64,000 nt of DNA from Anaerocolumna sedimenticola (GTDB lineage Bacteria > Bacillota > Clostridia > Lachnospirales > Lachnospiraceae). The position numbers were made by a program, and so were the translations under genes. The notes below the pieces were generated by a model. The model was not told the origin of the DNA. It did no database searches and saw only the letters and a program-made list of their open reading frames with translations. The DNA lies in NCBI RefSeq assembly GCF_009931695.1, contig NZ_CP048000.1:4234501-4298500 (forward strand). Reading direction: 5' to 3'. Positions 38,003 to 48,514 of this stretch are shown in pieces. Positions within the stretch are counted from its first letter, which is position 1. Each line of letters starts with the position of its first letter.

Positions 38003-38030
38003 AAAAAAAGCTGCTGATGCAGCTTTTTTT
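38003..38030. terminator. Bidirectional terminator
   Basis: AAAAAAAGCTGC-TGAT-GCAGCTTTTTTT is a perfect hairpin between the convergent high-cysteine gene and the small gene at 38047. Confidence 0.93.
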
Positions 38031-38046
38031 CTGTTTATGAATCTTT

Positions 38047-38271
38047 CTATTTCTTATTCCAATCCTGCTTCTGATTAAGCCTTAACTGTTTAACTCTCTC
38101 ATAGCAGTCAGGATCTATTTCATATACTGAATTGTCATCAATAATTAAATTATCTGATAATTTCTCACTTCGTTCCTTTCTGGTTTCGCCGGATGCATAT
38201 AAATTGTCACTTTGTGAGTTTCTTGGAATTGGATATTCATTACTCTTATTAAAGTCGTAATAATTTGGCAT
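38047..38271 (-). CDS. Small hypothetical protein (74 aa)
   Basis: Starts MPNYYDFNKSNEYPIPRNSQ. The ATG at 38269-38271 has AAGGAGG 5 bases upstream; the frame runs 38 codons further without a site. The product is polar and charged, with no membrane segment or Cys pair, and ends LRLNQKQDWNKK. I do not recognise a family. It reads divergently from aroC. Confidence 0.7.
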   Translation of the reverse strand: MPNYYDFNKSNEYPIPRNSQSDNLYASGETRKERSEKLSDNLIIDDNSVYEIDPDCYERVKQLRLNQKQDWNKK

Positions 38272-38472
38272 AGTAACCTCCTTGTGCAGTAAATGTATAG
38301 TAAATTGATAAACAAATTCTTTATATAAAACAAAAAATAATTTATCAATCATAACAATATATGAATTTATTGCCCAAATGTCCATAATACATATTGATTA
38401 CGGTTATCTTTTCTTATATACTATGTCTATTAATGTATGAATGTACATAAGAAAGAAAATGAGGTGAATATT

Positions 38473-39576
38473 ATGTCAGGTTCTATATACGGTAACTTAT
38501 TTAAAATATCAACCTGGGGTGAATCCCATGGCAAGGGTATCGGGGTTGTTGTAGACGGCTGCCCAGCAGGATTAACGCTTACGGAGGAAATGATACAGGT
38601 TTATCTGAATCGAAGAAGACCCGGGCAGACGAAATATGCCACACCCAGGAAAGAATGTGACCAGGTTGAAATTTTATCCGGTGTTTTTGAACAAAAAACT
38701 ACCGGGACACCTATTTCCCTGGTTGTAATGAATACAAATCAGCATTCCGGTGACTATTCTGAAATAGCAAACTATTATCGTCCAGGGCATGCGGATTATA
38801 CGTATGATGAAAAATATGGATTTCGTGACTATCGGGGAGGCGGCCGTTCCTCCGGACGGGAAACCATAGGGCGTGTTGCTGCCGGTGCCGTGGCAATGGC
38901 TATCCTGAATCAGCTAGGAATTAATGTATGTGCTTATACCAAATCCATTGGCGATATATCCATAGATTATAAGAACTGTAATAAAGAAAATATCTTACTT
39001 AGCCCTCTCGCCATGCCTGATTTGCAGGCATCCATGGCTGCTCAGGCTTTATTGGATTTAAAAATGCAGGAATTAGATTCGGTTGGCGGAGTTATTGAAT
39101 GTATTGTAAGTGGTATGCCAACAGGTATAGGAGAACCTGTATTTGATAAATTGGACGCTAACCTTGCAAAAGCAATATTATCTATTGGTGCGGTAAAAGG
39201 AATTGAATTTGGTTCAGGTTTTCAATCCTCCCAGATGTCGGGCTCTGATAATAATGATAACTTCAGGCTGGATAACGAAGGTAAGGTACGCAAATTAACC
39301 AATCATGCCGGCGGTGTCTTAGGCGGTATCAGTGACGGAACCGAAATCATTTTCAGAGCCTCCGTTAAACCAACACCTTCCATAGCGAAAACTCAGGATA
39401 CTATAAATAAATCCGGTGAAAATATAAAAGTTAATATTAAAGGACGGCATGATCCTATCATAGTTCCCCGTGGGGTAGTGGTCGTAGAAGCTATGACAGC
39501 GGTTACAATTGTAGATATGCTGTTTATGAGCATGACTTCCAGGATAGATAATATTAAAAAATTCTTTGGTCATTAG
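38473..39576 (+). CDS. aroC: Chorismate synthase
   Basis: 367 residues from [20 protein letters not shown]; the ATG at 38473 has GAGGTG 6 bases upstream, which is better than the ATG at 38437. Conserved signatures are [53 protein letters not shown] and SSGRET. It converts EPSP to chorismate with reduced FMN, the last common step of aromatic amino acid synthesis. It stands alone; no other aro genes are adjacent. Confidence 0.98.
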   Translation: MSGSIYGNLFKISTWGESHGKGIGVVVDGCPAGLTLTEEMIQVYLNRRRPGQTKYATPRKECDQVEILSGVFEQKTTGTPISLVVMNTNQHSGDYSEIANYYRPGHADYTYDEKYGFRDYRGGGRSSGRETIGRVAAGAVAMAILNQLGINVCAYTKSIGDISIDYKNCNKENILLSPLAMPDLQASMAAQALLDLKMQELDSVGGVIECIVSGMPTGIGEPVFDKLDANLAKAILSIGAVKGIEFGSGFQSSQMSGSDNNDNFRLDNEGKVRKLTNHAGGVLGGISDGTEIIFRASVKPTPSIAKTQDTINKSGENIKVNIKGRHDPIIVPRGVVVVEAMTAVTIVDMLFMSMTSRIDNIKKFFGH

Positions 39577-39722
39577 AATTACGGTTTAATATTACAATTA
39601 CTAAAAAACTGCCAAGATAAAAAATTAATAAGTATTCATTTTCGTTTCTAATATAATCTGCAATACCATATGTTAGTTTCCTGCGGTTACCTGTATTTAG
39701 CAAACTGCTTTTATTAATATGT

Positions 39723-39771
39723 AAGGTCAAAATTCACTAAGCATCCGGCTTTTTGCATTTTGGCCTTTTTT
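39723..39771 (+). terminator. Terminator-like hairpin upstream of the XRE-pot operon
   Basis: AAGGTCAAAAT pairs with ATTTTGGCCTT (one G-U pair) and is followed by a T run. It is 147 bases past the aroC stop and precedes the promoter at 39867. Confidence 0.7.
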
Positions 39772-39866
39772 GTGTGTTGTTTTTAATGAATTTATCACAT
39801 ATTTCTTTTTACGTTTAATTATTTTTATTTATACAAAAAAATTAACAAAATTTTCATATTAATTTA

Positions 39867-39894
39867 TTGACATAGGAAAGATAACGTGTATAAT
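39867..39894 (+). promoter_or_regulatory. SigA-type promoter of the XRE-potABCD operon
   Basis: TTGACA (39867-39872), a 16-base spacer and TATAAT (39889-39894) are both perfect consensus boxes. The transcript would begin near 39901 and run into the operator-like palindrome. Confidence 0.82.
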
Positions 39895-39906
39895 AAAATA
39901 TGTCGC

Positions 39907-39927
39907 TTGTTTAGCAAGACTAAACAA
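39907..39927. promoter_or_regulatory. Operator-like inverted repeat
   Basis: TTGTTTAG-CAAGA-CTAAACAA is a perfect 8-bp inverted repeat just past the predicted transcription start, a position where a bound repressor would block initiation. The XRE-cupin protein encoded 30 bases downstream is the natural candidate to bind it. Confidence 0.72.
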
Positions 39928-39956
39928 AAAGTTTATTTTTATTAAGGAGGCCTATT

Positions 39957-40496
39957 GTGAAGATTGGAGAAAAGATTAAAGAACTTCGTGTTCAAAAAAG
40001 TTTAACTCAGGAAGAACTGGCAGACCGTGCGGAACTGTCTAAAGGATTTATCTCCCAGTTAGAAAGAGATTTAACTTCTCCTTCTATTGCCACCCTAGTA
40101 GATATTCTTCAATGCTTAGGTACGAATTTAGAAGAATTTTTTACCGAAACGGCTTCCGAACAGGTTGTTTTTAAAAAATCGGATTATTTTGAAAAATACG
40201 ATAATGAATTAAAGAATGAAATTAAATGGATTATTCCAAATGCCCAAAAAAATATGCTTGAACCAATTCTTTTGACATTGGATCCAGGCGGTTCCACCTA
40301 CCCTGATAACCCTCATGAGGGGGAAGAATTCGGATATGTATTAAACGGCAGTATTACACTACATATCGGAAATAAAACTTTCAAAGCAAAAAAAGGTGAA
40401 TCCTTTTATTATAAAGCCGGTAAAAAGCATTATATTACCTCCTCGGAAAAACAAGGTGCCACCCTGCTATGGATTTCAACACCACCTAATTTCTAG
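39957..40496 (+). CDS. XRE-cupin transcriptional regulator of the polyamine operon
   Basis: 179 residues, GTG start with AAGGAGG 7 bases upstream. The N-terminal helix-turn-helix (LRVQKSLTQEELADRAELSK) is followed by a C-terminal cupin domain (about 105-178: PHEGEEFGYVLNGSITLHIG, KKGESFYYKAGKKHYI). This layout is that of PuuR-like regulators, where the cupin senses a small ligand. It leads the pot operon by 61 bases, so it probably senses polyamines and controls potABCD. Confidence 0.94.
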   Translation: MKIGEKIKELRVQKSLTQEELADRAELSKGFISQLERDLTSPSIATLVDILQCLGTNLEEFFTETASEQVVFKKSDYFEKYDNELKNEIKWIIPNAQKNMLEPILLTLDPGGSTYPDNPHEGEEFGYVLNGSITLHIGNKTFKAKKGESFYYKAGKKHYITSSEKQGATLLWISTPPNF

Positions 40497-40557
40497 AGTC
40501 TCTTTCAATAGTTACAAAGTTATATATAAAAAATTATAATACCAAGGAGGATATAAC

Positions 40558-41637
40558 ATGGCAGGCAATAAGCTGATAAATCTAATTGATATTACAAAGA
40601 CTTATGATGATAATACGGTTCTTGATTCCCTCAACCTATATATAAGAGAAAATGAATTTTTGACCTTGTTGGGACCAAGCGGCTGCGGTAAGACAACTAC
40701 GCTGCGTATTATCGGCGGGTTTGAAAATCCGGATTCCGGTAAAATAATATTTGATGATAAGGATATTACGAAATTACCCCCCAATGAAAGACAGTTAAAT
40801 ACCGTATTTCAGAAGTATGCCTTATTTACCCATATGACTATAGCTGAAAATATAGCCTTTGGATTAAAAATAAAGAAAAAAAGTAAAACCTACATCAATG
40901 ATAAAATAAAATATGCCTTAAAGCTTGTTAACCTGGAGGGTTTTGAAAACCGAACTCCTGATTCCTTAAGCGGCGGACAGCAGCAGCGAATTGCAATTGC
41001 CAGAGCGATTGTAAATGAACCAAAGGTATTACTTTTGGATGAACCTTTAGGCGCGTTGGATTTAAAGCTCCGACAGGATATGCAATATGAACTGATTCGA
41101 CTAAAGAATGAACTTGGTATTACTTTTGTTTATGTAACCCATGACCAGGAAGAAGCCTTAACCATGTCCGATACCATTGTTGTTATGAATCAGGGTTACA
41201 TACAGCAGGTGGGAACACCGGAAATGATATACAATGAACCAAAGAATGCTTTTGTTGCTGATTTTATCGGAGAAAGTAATATTTTACACGCTACTATGAT
41301 TGAAGATAAACTGGTTAATATTCTGGGAACCAACTTCCCATGTGTGGATGTTGGGTTCGGTAAAAATCAACCGGTTGACGTTGTTATTCGTCCGGAAGAT
41401 ATTGATCTGGTAAAACCGGAGGAGGGTCTGATTACCGGTCGTGTAACTTCATTAATCTTTAAAGGAGTTCATTATGAAATGGAAGTTATGGCTGCCGGTC
41501 ATGAATGGCTGGTACACAGTACCGATTTCTCCCAGGTAGGAAGTGAAGTTGGAATCTCGGTAAATCCATTTGACATACAGATCATGAATAAACCGGAGTC
41601 GGAGGATGAAGAGGCGGTGATTATGGATGAACAGTAA
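40558..41637 (+). CDS. potA: Spermidine/putrescine ABC transporter, ATPase
   Basis: 359 residues. Walker [14 protein letters not shown], signature [14 protein letters not shown], Walker [13 protein letters not shown] and switch His VTHDQEEA are all intact. The C-terminal TOBE-type domain (about 275-350) is typical of PotA. Energises uptake of polyamines. It overlaps potB by 11 bases. Confidence 0.96.
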   Translation: MAGNKLINLIDITKTYDDNTVLDSLNLYIRENEFLTLLGPSGCGKTTTLRIIGGFENPDSGKIIFDDKDITKLPPNERQLNTVFQKYALFTHMTIAENIAFGLKIKKKSKTYINDKIKYALKLVNLEGFENRTPDSLSGGQQQRIAIARAIVNEPKVLLLDEPLGALDLKLRQDMQYELIRLKNELGITFVYVTHDQEEALTMSDTIVVMNQGYIQQVGTPEMIYNEPKNAFVADFIGESNILHATMIEDKLVNILGTNFPCVDVGFGKNQPVDVVIRPEDIDLVKPEEGLITGRVTSLIFKGVHYEMEVMAAGHEWLVHSTDFSQVGSEVGISVNPFDIQIMNKPESEDEEAVIMDEQ

Positions 41638-42445
41638 GCTTAAGTTATCTTTCCCCTATATAATCTGGATGGCAGTGTTTATCATTATTCCCTTGCTTAT
41701 GATTATTTATTACGGATTTTCCTCTGAAGACGGTGGTATTACATTTACTAACCTGATTATGATTGCAGATCCCGTTAACCGGAAAGCACTCTGGCTTTCC
41801 TTAAGGTTATCTGTAATCAGTACCGTATTATGTCTGGTACTTGCCTATCCCGTAGCCTTGATTCTCCATAACATGAAATTTAAAAGTAATTCCTTTATTG
41901 TTATGATATTTATTTTACCTATGTGGATGAACTTTTTACTAAGGACCTTAGCCTGGCAGAATATTCTGGAGAAAACCGGTATAATTAACTCGTTTCTGGG
42001 TTTGCTGCATCTGCCGCAATTAAATATCATAAATACCCCGTCTGCCATTATATTTGGTATGGTTTACAACTTCCTGCCCTTTATGATATTACCTATTTAT
42101 AATGTTATGTTAAAAATTAATGATGATATTATTAATGCAGCCAGAGATTTGGGTGCCAACAGTATACAGACATTAATAAAAATTATTTTACCCTTAAGTC
42201 TTCCCGGTGTAATCAGCGGAATCACGATGGTTTTTGTTCCCTCCCTGACAACTTTCGTTATATCTGATATACTTGGCGGAAGTAAGGTTGTATTAATCGG
42301 TAATGTAATTGAACAGCAATTTAAGACTATGAATAACTGGCATACCGGATCCGGTCTGTCCTTAGTATTAATGGTATTTATTTTAATAAGTATGGCTGTA
42401 CTTGCTAAATATGATAAAGAGGAGGTGGGGAAAAGCGTATGGTAA
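41627..42445 (+). CDS. potB: Spermidine/putrescine ABC transporter, permease PotB
   Basis: 272 residues with six membrane helices. The EAA loop motif that contacts PotA is seen as [20 protein letters not shown]. The ATG overlaps the end of potA, and the stop overlaps potC by 7 bases, so all three are translationally coupled. Confidence 0.95.
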   Translation: MNSKLKLSFPYIIWMAVFIIIPLLMIIYYGFSSEDGGITFTNLIMIADPVNRKALWLSLRLSVISTVLCLVLAYPVALILHNMKFKSNSFIVMIFILPMWMNFLLRTLAWQNILEKTGIINSFLGLLHLPQLNIINTPSAIIFGMVYNFLPFMILPIYNVMLKINDDIINAARDLGANSIQTLIKIILPLSLPGVISGITMVFVPSLTTFVISDILGGSKVVLIGNVIEQQFKTMNNWHTGSGLSLVLMVFILISMAVLAKYDKEEVGKSVW

Positions 42446-43224
42446 AAAAATTTCTCCAAAGATTCTATTTAGTGTTAATTTTATTGTTTCTTTACGCTCC
42501 TATCCTGATTTTGATTATATTATCTTTTAACAAATCAAAATCCCGTTCCAAATGGGGCGGATTTACCTTTGGCTGGTATTCCAGATTATTTCAGGATGAA
42601 GATATTATGACAGCTTTATACAGCACCTTACTCATTGCATTATTGTCTGCATTGATTGCCACCGTTATCGGAACTGCAGCTTCCCTGGCGATGAATAATA
42701 TGAGACGGATTCCCAGGGCTGTTTTAATGGGAATTACCAACATACCAATGTTAAATGCTGATATAGTAACCGGTATCTCCCTAATGTTATTGTTTGTAGC
42801 CTTAAACTATTCCTTAGGCTTTTCCAGTGTTCTAATGGCACATATAACCTTTAATATACCCTATGTCATTCTAAGCGTCATGCCCAAACTAAAGCAGCTG
42901 AACTTAAATACTTATGAAGCAGCCCTGGATTTAGGTGCAACACAACGTTATGCTTTTTATAAAGTAGTATTTCCGGATATCTTTCCCGGTGTACTCTCCG
43001 GATTTTTGCTTGCTTTTACTATGTCCTTAGATGATTTTGTAATTACATACTTTACAAAAGGTGCTTCTATTGATACCTTATCAACCAAAATTTATACGGA
43101 AGTACGTAAGGGAATTAAACCTGAAATGTATGCTCTATCCACTCTGCTATTCATCTCTGTTTTAATCCTTCTGGTTTTAATTAACCGAAGAAACGACAGG
43201 ATACGAAAACCTGTGAAGCCGTAA
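42439..43224 (+). CDS. potC: Spermidine/putrescine ABC transporter, permease PotC
   Basis: 261 residues, six membrane helices. The EAA loop is EAALDLGATQRYAFYKVVFP. A GGAGGTGGGG site lies inside the end of potB. Pairs with PotB to form the membrane channel. Confidence 0.95.
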   Translation: MVKKFLQRFYLVLILLFLYAPILILIILSFNKSKSRSKWGGFTFGWYSRLFQDEDIMTALYSTLLIALLSALIATVIGTAASLAMNNMRRIPRAVLMGITNIPMLNADIVTGISLMLLFVALNYSLGFSSVLMAHITFNIPYVILSVMPKLKQLNLNTYEAALDLGATQRYAFYKVVFPDIFPGVLSGFLLAFTMSLDDFVITYFTKGASIDTLSTKIYTEVRKGIKPEMYALSTLLFISVLILLVLINRRNDRIRKPVKP

Positions 43225-43337
43225 ACGCTAAGGAAAACAGATGAATATAAATGTTACTTTTACTTTAAAAAATTAAATTATTTATATGTACTATATTACT
43301 CTCACCAAACAGAAGTTTTTACAAAAGGAGGATAAAG

Positions 43338-44405
43338 ATGAAAAAAATTACGATTGTTTTACTGCTCGCTTTTGTTAGTATAATCGCTCTATCCGGTTGC
43401 CAGAAAAGCAGCAAACCTACTCTCAATGTTTTTAATTGGGGTGAATATATCGACCCTGAGGTAAAAGACTTATTTGAAAAGGAAACGGGAATCCGTGTTA
43501 ATTATAAGGAATTTGAGCAGAATGAGGATATGTACCCTGTAATAAAGACAGGCTCCGTTAAATATGACGTAGTATGTCCTTCTGACTATATGATTCAAAA
43601 AATGATTAATGAAGATATGCTGGCAGAAATTAATTATGATAATGTTCCAAACATCAAGAACATCGATCCCACCTACTTAAAAAGCGCCGAAGAATTTGAT
43701 CCAGGTAATAAATACAGTGTTCCTTACTGTTGGGGAACTGTCGGTATTTTATACAATAAATCCATGATTAAAGAACCAATTGACAGCTGGGGTGCACTTT
43801 TTGATCCCGATTTCGTTAATGCCAATGGATACTCCGGTGATATTCTTATGATTAACAGTGTAAGGGATGCCTTTGGTATTGCTTTAGCTTATTTAGGTTA
43901 TCCCATTAACTCTACAAATGAATCCGAACTGGAAGAAGCAAAAAAACTATTGCAGGAACAATTTCCAATGGTGGATGCTTATGTTATAGATCAGGTAAGG
44001 GATAAAATGATCGGTGGTGAAAATCCAATCGGTGTCATATACTCGGGTGAAGCAATCTATACACAGAGAGAAAATCCTGATCTTGAATATGTCGTACCCA
44101 AGGAAGGATCCAATGTATGGATTGATGGCTGGGTAATTCCGAAAAATACATCCAACAAAGAATACGCCGAAAAATGGATTAATTTTATGTGTGATCCGGA
44201 TATAGCCTTAAAAAACTTTGAATACATTACCTATTCCACCCCTAATAAAGCAGCCAGAGATTTAATTGCCGATGAAGATATTAAAAACAGTGAAGTAGCA
44301 TTTCCGGATGCTTCCGTATTGGAACGCTGCTCTACTTACCATTACCTTGGAACGGATCTGGAAAAACTGTATCTGGATAAGTGGAATGAAGTAAAATCAA
44401 ATTAG
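43338..44405 (+). CDS. potD: Spermidine/putrescine-binding lipoprotein PotD
   Basis: 355 residues with a lipoprotein signal (MKKITIVLLLAF, lipobox LSGC, Cys at about 21). The mature part starts with LNVFNWGEYIDPEV, the classic PotD/PotF beginning. It captures polyamines outside the membrane and delivers them to PotBC. AAGGAGG lies about 9 bases upstream. The 113-base gap after potC has no clear terminator, so it probably belongs to the same operon. Confidence 0.95.
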   Translation: MKKITIVLLLAFVSIIALSGCQKSSKPTLNVFNWGEYIDPEVKDLFEKETGIRVNYKEFEQNEDMYPVIKTGSVKYDVVCPSDYMIQKMINEDMLAEINYDNVPNIKNIDPTYLKSAEEFDPGNKYSVPYCWGTVGILYNKSMIKEPIDSWGALFDPDFVNANGYSGDILMINSVRDAFGIALAYLGYPINSTNESELEEAKKLLQEQFPMVDAYVIDQVRDKMIGGENPIGVIYSGEAIYTQRENPDLEYVVPKEGSNVWIDGWVIPKNTSNKEYAEKWINFMCDPDIALKNFEYITYSTPNKAARDLIADEDIKNSEVAFPDASVLERCSTYHYLGTDLEKLYLDKWNEVKSN

Positions 44406-44442
44406 ATTATCAAAGAAAACTTTTACATATAAATTTTAATAA

Positions 44443-44499
44443 AAATGGCGGGGAAATATTGACATATTTGTTTTCATTCAATATCCCTGCCATTCTTTT
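44443..44499. terminator. Bidirectional terminator
   Basis: AATGGCGGGGAAATATTGA and TCAATATCCCTGCCATT pair with one mismatch/bulge, followed by TTTTTT on the plus strand. It lies between convergent potD and the dehydrogenase gene. Confidence 0.9.
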
Positions 44500-45459
44500 T
44501 TATCCTCTTACAATATTTCTTTCTTCGCCGCGTAAAAAGGCTTTCATATTTTCATATACTTCCCGTACACAACGTTGTCTTGCTTCCACTGTCGCCCAGG
44601 CAATGTGAGGAGTAATGATTAATTTATTACTGTCTTTAATCCGCTGTAGTGGATTTTCCGGGGACATTGGCTCTACTTTTATTACATCCAGGCCGGCAGC
44701 AGCTATTTTATTTGTCTCCAGTGCTTTTACCAATGCATCCTCATTTACAATAGGCCCTCTGCCCAGATTTAAAAGAATAGCCGTACTTTTCATCTTCTCT
44801 AAAGCATTCCCATCAATGAGATTTTCCGTATCGGAATTCAATGGTGCATGAATGGATATAATATCTGCGCAGGTTAAAAGAGTATTAAAATCTACCCTTT
44901 CATATTCCCTATTTACATTCTTGCCTGAAGTGGAATAATAAATAACATGGCAGCCGAACGCTTCCGCTACCTTAGCTACTCCTCTTCCAATCTCTCCAAG
45001 TCCGATGATTCCCCATGTTTTACCATAGAGCTCATTAAATTTTATATCAAAACGACTGAAGATATCACTTTTTACGTAATCTCCGCTTTTTACAAAATTA
45101 TCATAATAATTTAATTTTTCATATAGATAGAAAAGCAGGGCAAAGGTATGCTGTACCACGGAATTGGTTGAATACCCTTTCACATTTGCCACAGCTATAT
45201 TTCGCTTATTGGTGTAAGCAAAATCAACAATATTAGTTCCTGTGCCGGTAATACAGATGAGTTGTAACTTATCCGCTTTATATAATGTAGATTCATTCAT
45301 TGGAATTTTGTTAACGACTAATATATCGGCATCTGCTGATCTGTCTGCATTTAACAGAGGTTCTGATTTGTTGTATTTTATCACTTCACTAAATTCTTCA
45401 AATATGGTTAAATCCACATCATTACCTAACGTATCGGTTTCTAAAAAAACTACTTTCAT
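44500..45459 (-). CDS. D-isomer-specific 2-hydroxyacid dehydrogenase
   Basis: 319 residues. NAD-binding loop GIIGLGEIGRGVA (about 147-159), catalytic Arg in LNLGRGPIVNE, Glu downstream and catalytic His in ITPHIAWAT. GGAGG lies 5 bases upstream of the ATG. The family includes glycerate, lactate and hydroxypyruvate reductases. The exact substrate is not shown. Confidence 0.92.
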   Translation of the reverse strand: MKVVFLETDTLGNDVDLTIFEEFSEVIKYNKSEPLLNADRSADADILVVNKIPMNESTLYKADKLQLICITGTGTNIVDFAYTNKRNIAVANVKGYSTNSVVQHTFALLFYLYEKLNYYDNFVKSGDYVKSDIFSRFDIKFNELYGKTWGIIGLGEIGRGVAKVAEAFGCHVIYYSTSGKNVNREYERVDFNTLLTCADIISIHAPLNSDTENLIDGNALEKMKSTAILLNLGRGPIVNEDALVKALETNKIAAAGLDVIKVEPMSPENPLQRIKDSNKLIITPHIAWATVEARQRCVREVYENMKAFLRGEERNIVRG

Positions 45460-45519
45460 TCATACCTCCGCAGTTTTACATTTCGGATGTCACGCTATCA
45501 GTTAGTAAATTACTGTAAA

Positions 45520-46524
45520 TTAGCGAATTTTCTCAGGAAAGCCAACTTTCTTTTGGACTTTTCTTAAAGTCTTAGTTGCGTAATAATTTGCTTTTTCCGC
45601 ATTTGTTTTGATTATACTGTCAACATAGGCCTTATCCTTATTCAGCTCAGCTACTCTGGTCTGGATCGGTTTTAATACGGAGGCTACCGCTTCTCCTACT
45701 GCCATTTTAAAATCACCGTATCCTTTTCCGTCAAATTCTTTAACTACTTCTTCTACTGTTTTATTGTTTGTTAAGCTGTAGATATCAATTAGATTTTTAA
45801 TACCCGGTTTATCGTCGGAATATATTATCTGGTTATCGGAATCGGTTACCGCTCTCTTAAACTTACGGATTACAGTATCCGGGTCATCCATTAGATAAAT
45901 ACTTGCATTTACATTTTCATCGGATTTTGACATCTTTTTGGATGGTTCCTGTAAACTCATAATCTTTGCTCCAACTTTGCCGATATAAGGTTCCGGAATC
46001 GTAAATACATCTCCGTATATGCTGTTAAAACGTTCCGCAATATCTCTGGTTATCTCCAAGTGCTGCTTTTGGTCCACACCAACAGGTACAACGTCGGATT
46101 GGAATAAAAGAATATCGGCAGCCATTAATACAGGATAGGTAAATAATCCGGCATTAATGTTATCCGAATGTTTGGCAGCTTTATCTTTAAACTGGGTCAT
46201 ACGGTTTAGTTCTCCCATATAAGTAAAACAATTTAAAATCCAGCTTAATTCTGCATGGCCTGATACATGTGACTGATAATAAATGCAATTTTTTACCGGA
46301 TCCAATCCAGCAGCAATATAAAGGGTTAATAATGCTCTGGCTCTTTTTCTAAGTTCAGCCGGATCCTGTCTGACTGTAATGGAATGAAGATCAACAACAC
46401 AATAAAAACATTCATACTCTTCATTTAAAGTCAGCCAGTTATTTAAAGCTCCCAAATAATTTCCTAAAGTAAGATTTCCGGTAGCTTGCATTCCACTAAA
46501 TAAAGACTTTTTTCCATCTAACAT
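45520..46524 (-). CDS. trpS: Tryptophanyl-tRNA synthetase
   Basis: 334 residues. The class I HIGH-like motif appears as TGNLTLGNYLG (about 15-25) and the KMSKS loop as KKMSKSDENVN (about 195). AAGGAG lies upstream. Attaches Trp to its tRNA. A tryptophan T-box leader precedes the gene. Confidence 0.97.
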   Translation of the reverse strand: MLDGKKSLFSGMQATGNLTLGNYLGALNNWLTLNEEYECFYCVVDLHSITVRQDPAELRKRARALLTLYIAAGLDPVKNCIYYQSHVSGHAELSWILNCFTYMGELNRMTQFKDKAAKHSDNINAGLFTYPVLMAADILLFQSDVVPVGVDQKQHLEITRDIAERFNSIYGDVFTIPEPYIGKVGAKIMSLQEPSKKMSKSDENVNASIYLMDDPDTVIRKFKRAVTDSDNQIIYSDDKPGIKNLIDIYSLTNNKTVEEVVKEFDGKGYGDFKMAVGEAVASVLKPIQTRVAELNKDKAYVDSIIKTNAEKANYYATKTLRKVQKKVGFPEKIR

Positions 46525-46628
46525 AAGTTATTCTCCTTTATTCTTAATTCTTAAAAAGTAATAAGTCTGGCTTGCCAGGCTCTGACGCTGACGCGCTGTC
46601 ACTTCAGTGACAATTTACGCGGAAATAA

Positions 46629-46890
46629 AAAAACTTCTGTCGCAGTATTTATTACTGGGACAGAAGTTGTATCAGCTTCTGCGGTACCACCCGGTTTGGT
46701 GTTTTAGCACCCACTTTATCCTGTACATGAATCTGGGTAATTATTAGTCCATACCATATACATCCTCCTTTGATAACGGGTGGAGTTCCCGTCAGGCATT
46801 ACTAAGTTTGCACTGTTCCTCCTGATCCTATAAGTCCATTCAGTATAACTTTATTACTGCATTTCCACCCTCTGCAGTTCTCTGCTAATA
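46629..46890 (-). promoter_or_regulatory. T-box riboswitch of trpS
   Basis: On the minus strand the T-box core CCGGGTGGTACCGC (near 46680-46693) precedes a strong hairpin (ACTTCTGTC ... GACAGAAGT) with seven T. Stem I sequences with AGAGAACTGCAGAGGGTGGAAATGC begin about 46870. A TGG codon in GGTATGGAC is a likely specifier. Uncharged tRNA-Trp would favour the antiterminator and allow trpS transcription. Confidence 0.93.
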
Positions 46891-47002
46891 AGATATTATA
46901 CTTACTATTCTTAATGATTGGAAATTTGTAACTATTTAATTATTCCAAGAAATAATGATAAATAAAGTATATCTATGATAATTCTAAAAGTCAATCCCTT
47001 TT

Positions 47003-47620
47003 TTACAGTTTTAGAAGCTCAGGAAAGGAATCTATCACATAATCATATTCTGTGACATCCCCAAAACCATATCTGGCATAAACAAAAGGTATACCCGCTT
47101 CTTTCGTAGCTACAGCATCACCTAACGTGTCACCAACGTATACCGGTGCATTTAAATGATTACGATTTATTATTAATCTTATATTATCCGCTTTTAAAAG
47201 ACCGGATCTGCCGGGATATTCAAAATCGTCAAAATAATCCTGTAACCGGTGTGCTTTTAGAAAGCATTGAATATATCCCTCTTCACAGTTACTAACAATA
47301 AAAAGTCTGTAATTTTCTTTTAATTTCTTTAAAGTATCTTCTAAACCCTCAAACAGGATACCACCGACTTTTTCAAGGTAGGGACATTGTTTCGTAGTAC
47401 TTTCCCGCATAATTTCAATTGCTGTTTCCTTAGAAACACTTGGTAACAACTTTATGGCTATTTCTTCAAGGGGCAAACCATATAAGGTTTTTAATCTGCC
47501 GGCATCAATAATATCTTTAACCTCCGGATATTTTTCCGCTACTTCCCTCCATATCACTGCCGCTGCATCGGTAGAATCCCATAAGGTACCGTCTAGATCA
47601 AATATTATGCTGTCAATCAT
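47003..47620 (-). CDS. HAD-superfamily hydrolase
   Basis: 205 residues from MIDSIIFDLDGTLWDS; the ATG at 47618-47620 has AAAGGA 7 bases upstream and the frame above it (to 47668) has none. Motif I is FDLDGTLWD, motif II is VSNCEEG, motif III Lys is in LLKADN and motif IV is GDTLGDAVA. Similar to phosphoglycolate phosphatase-type enzymes; the substrate cannot be told from sequence. Confidence 0.9.
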   Translation of the reverse strand: MIDSIIFDLDGTLWDSTDAAAVIWREVAEKYPEVKDIIDAGRLKTLYGLPLEEIAIKLLPSVSKETAIEIMRESTTKQCPYLEKVGGILFEGLEDTLKKLKENYRLFIVSNCEEGYIQCFLKAHRLQDYFDDFEYPGRSGLLKADNIRLIINRNHLNAPVYVGDTLGDAVATKEAGIPFVYARYGFGDVTEYDYVIDSFPELLKL

Positions 47621-47845
47621 TTTGATATCCTTTCTTCTATTTGTGTAATTTTCCATTTCTTCTTGCATTATAAACGAAAAAAAGTAAAAAATCCAGTTGA
47701 ATCAATTAATTTTTTCGTAAAACTTATTCTTCTTTGTAAAGATATTCTATGCTATAATAGAAACATGCAATTTATAATTATTACTAATCCAGTTTAAGTT
47801 TCTTGTCATCATTAACAAACCAGATTCGTTATATAGGAGGAAGAT

Positions 47846-48325
47846 ATGAAACAGATAGCCAGTTTTACTATTGATCATATGAAATTATTAAGAGGAGTTT
47901 ATGTTTCAAGAAAGGATACCGTTGGGGATGAGGTCCTAACTACCTTTGATATTCGTATGACCAGACCAAATTTTGAACCGGTAATGAATACAGCAGAAAT
48001 TCATACGATAGAACACCTTGCTGCAACTTATTTAAGAAATCATCCTGATTACTCATCTAAAATTATTTATTTCGGACCTATGGGGTGCCGAACCGGATTT
48101 TATTTAATACTTGCAGGTGATTATGAATCTAAAGATATCATTCCGCTATTAACAGAAATGTTTGAATTTATTCAAGATTTTGAGGGTGACATTCCTGGTG
48201 CCGCAGCTGTAAACTGCGGAAATTATCTTGACATGAATTTAAATATGGCTAAGTATTTAGCGAAAAGATATTTAGAAGAAATCCTTATAGATATCTGCGA
48301 AGCTAACTTAGTTTATCCTGATTAA
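47846..48325 (+). CDS. luxS: S-ribosylhomocysteine lyase
   Basis: 159 residues. Metal ligands are HTIEHLAATY (His-x-x-Glu-His) and the Cys in AAVNCGNYLDM, as in all LuxS. It splits S-ribosylhomocysteine into homocysteine and the autoinducer-2 precursor. AGGAGG lies upstream. No pfs or methyltransferase gene is adjacent. A strong terminator follows. Confidence 0.98.
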   Translation: MKQIASFTIDHMKLLRGVYVSRKDTVGDEVLTTFDIRMTRPNFEPVMNTAEIHTIEHLAATYLRNHPDYSSKIIYFGPMGCRTGFYLILAGDYESKDIIPLLTEMFEFIQDFEGDIPGAAAVNCGNYLDMNLNMAKYLAKRYLEEILIDICEANLVYPD

Positions 48326-48386
48326 TAATAATTCATAAGTATAAACAACTAATTTTATATATCTTAACGATAATATTTTAATTTGT

Positions 48387-48424
48387 GAATGGGGCTGTTA
48401 CCAACGGCTCCATTTTTTTTTTTA
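48387..48424 (+). terminator. Terminator of luxS
   Basis: AATGGGGC and GCTCCATT-type arms (ATGGgGCtgttaccaacGGCtCCAT) followed by a run of ten or more T. Confidence 0.92.
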
Positions 48425-48514
48425 CTTTAGGCTTGCCACTCTTTGGCATGTTAAATAGTAATATTTTCGTATCCTTTGAATATAGTATAATGATAAAAGA
48501 GAATTGGAGAAGCC

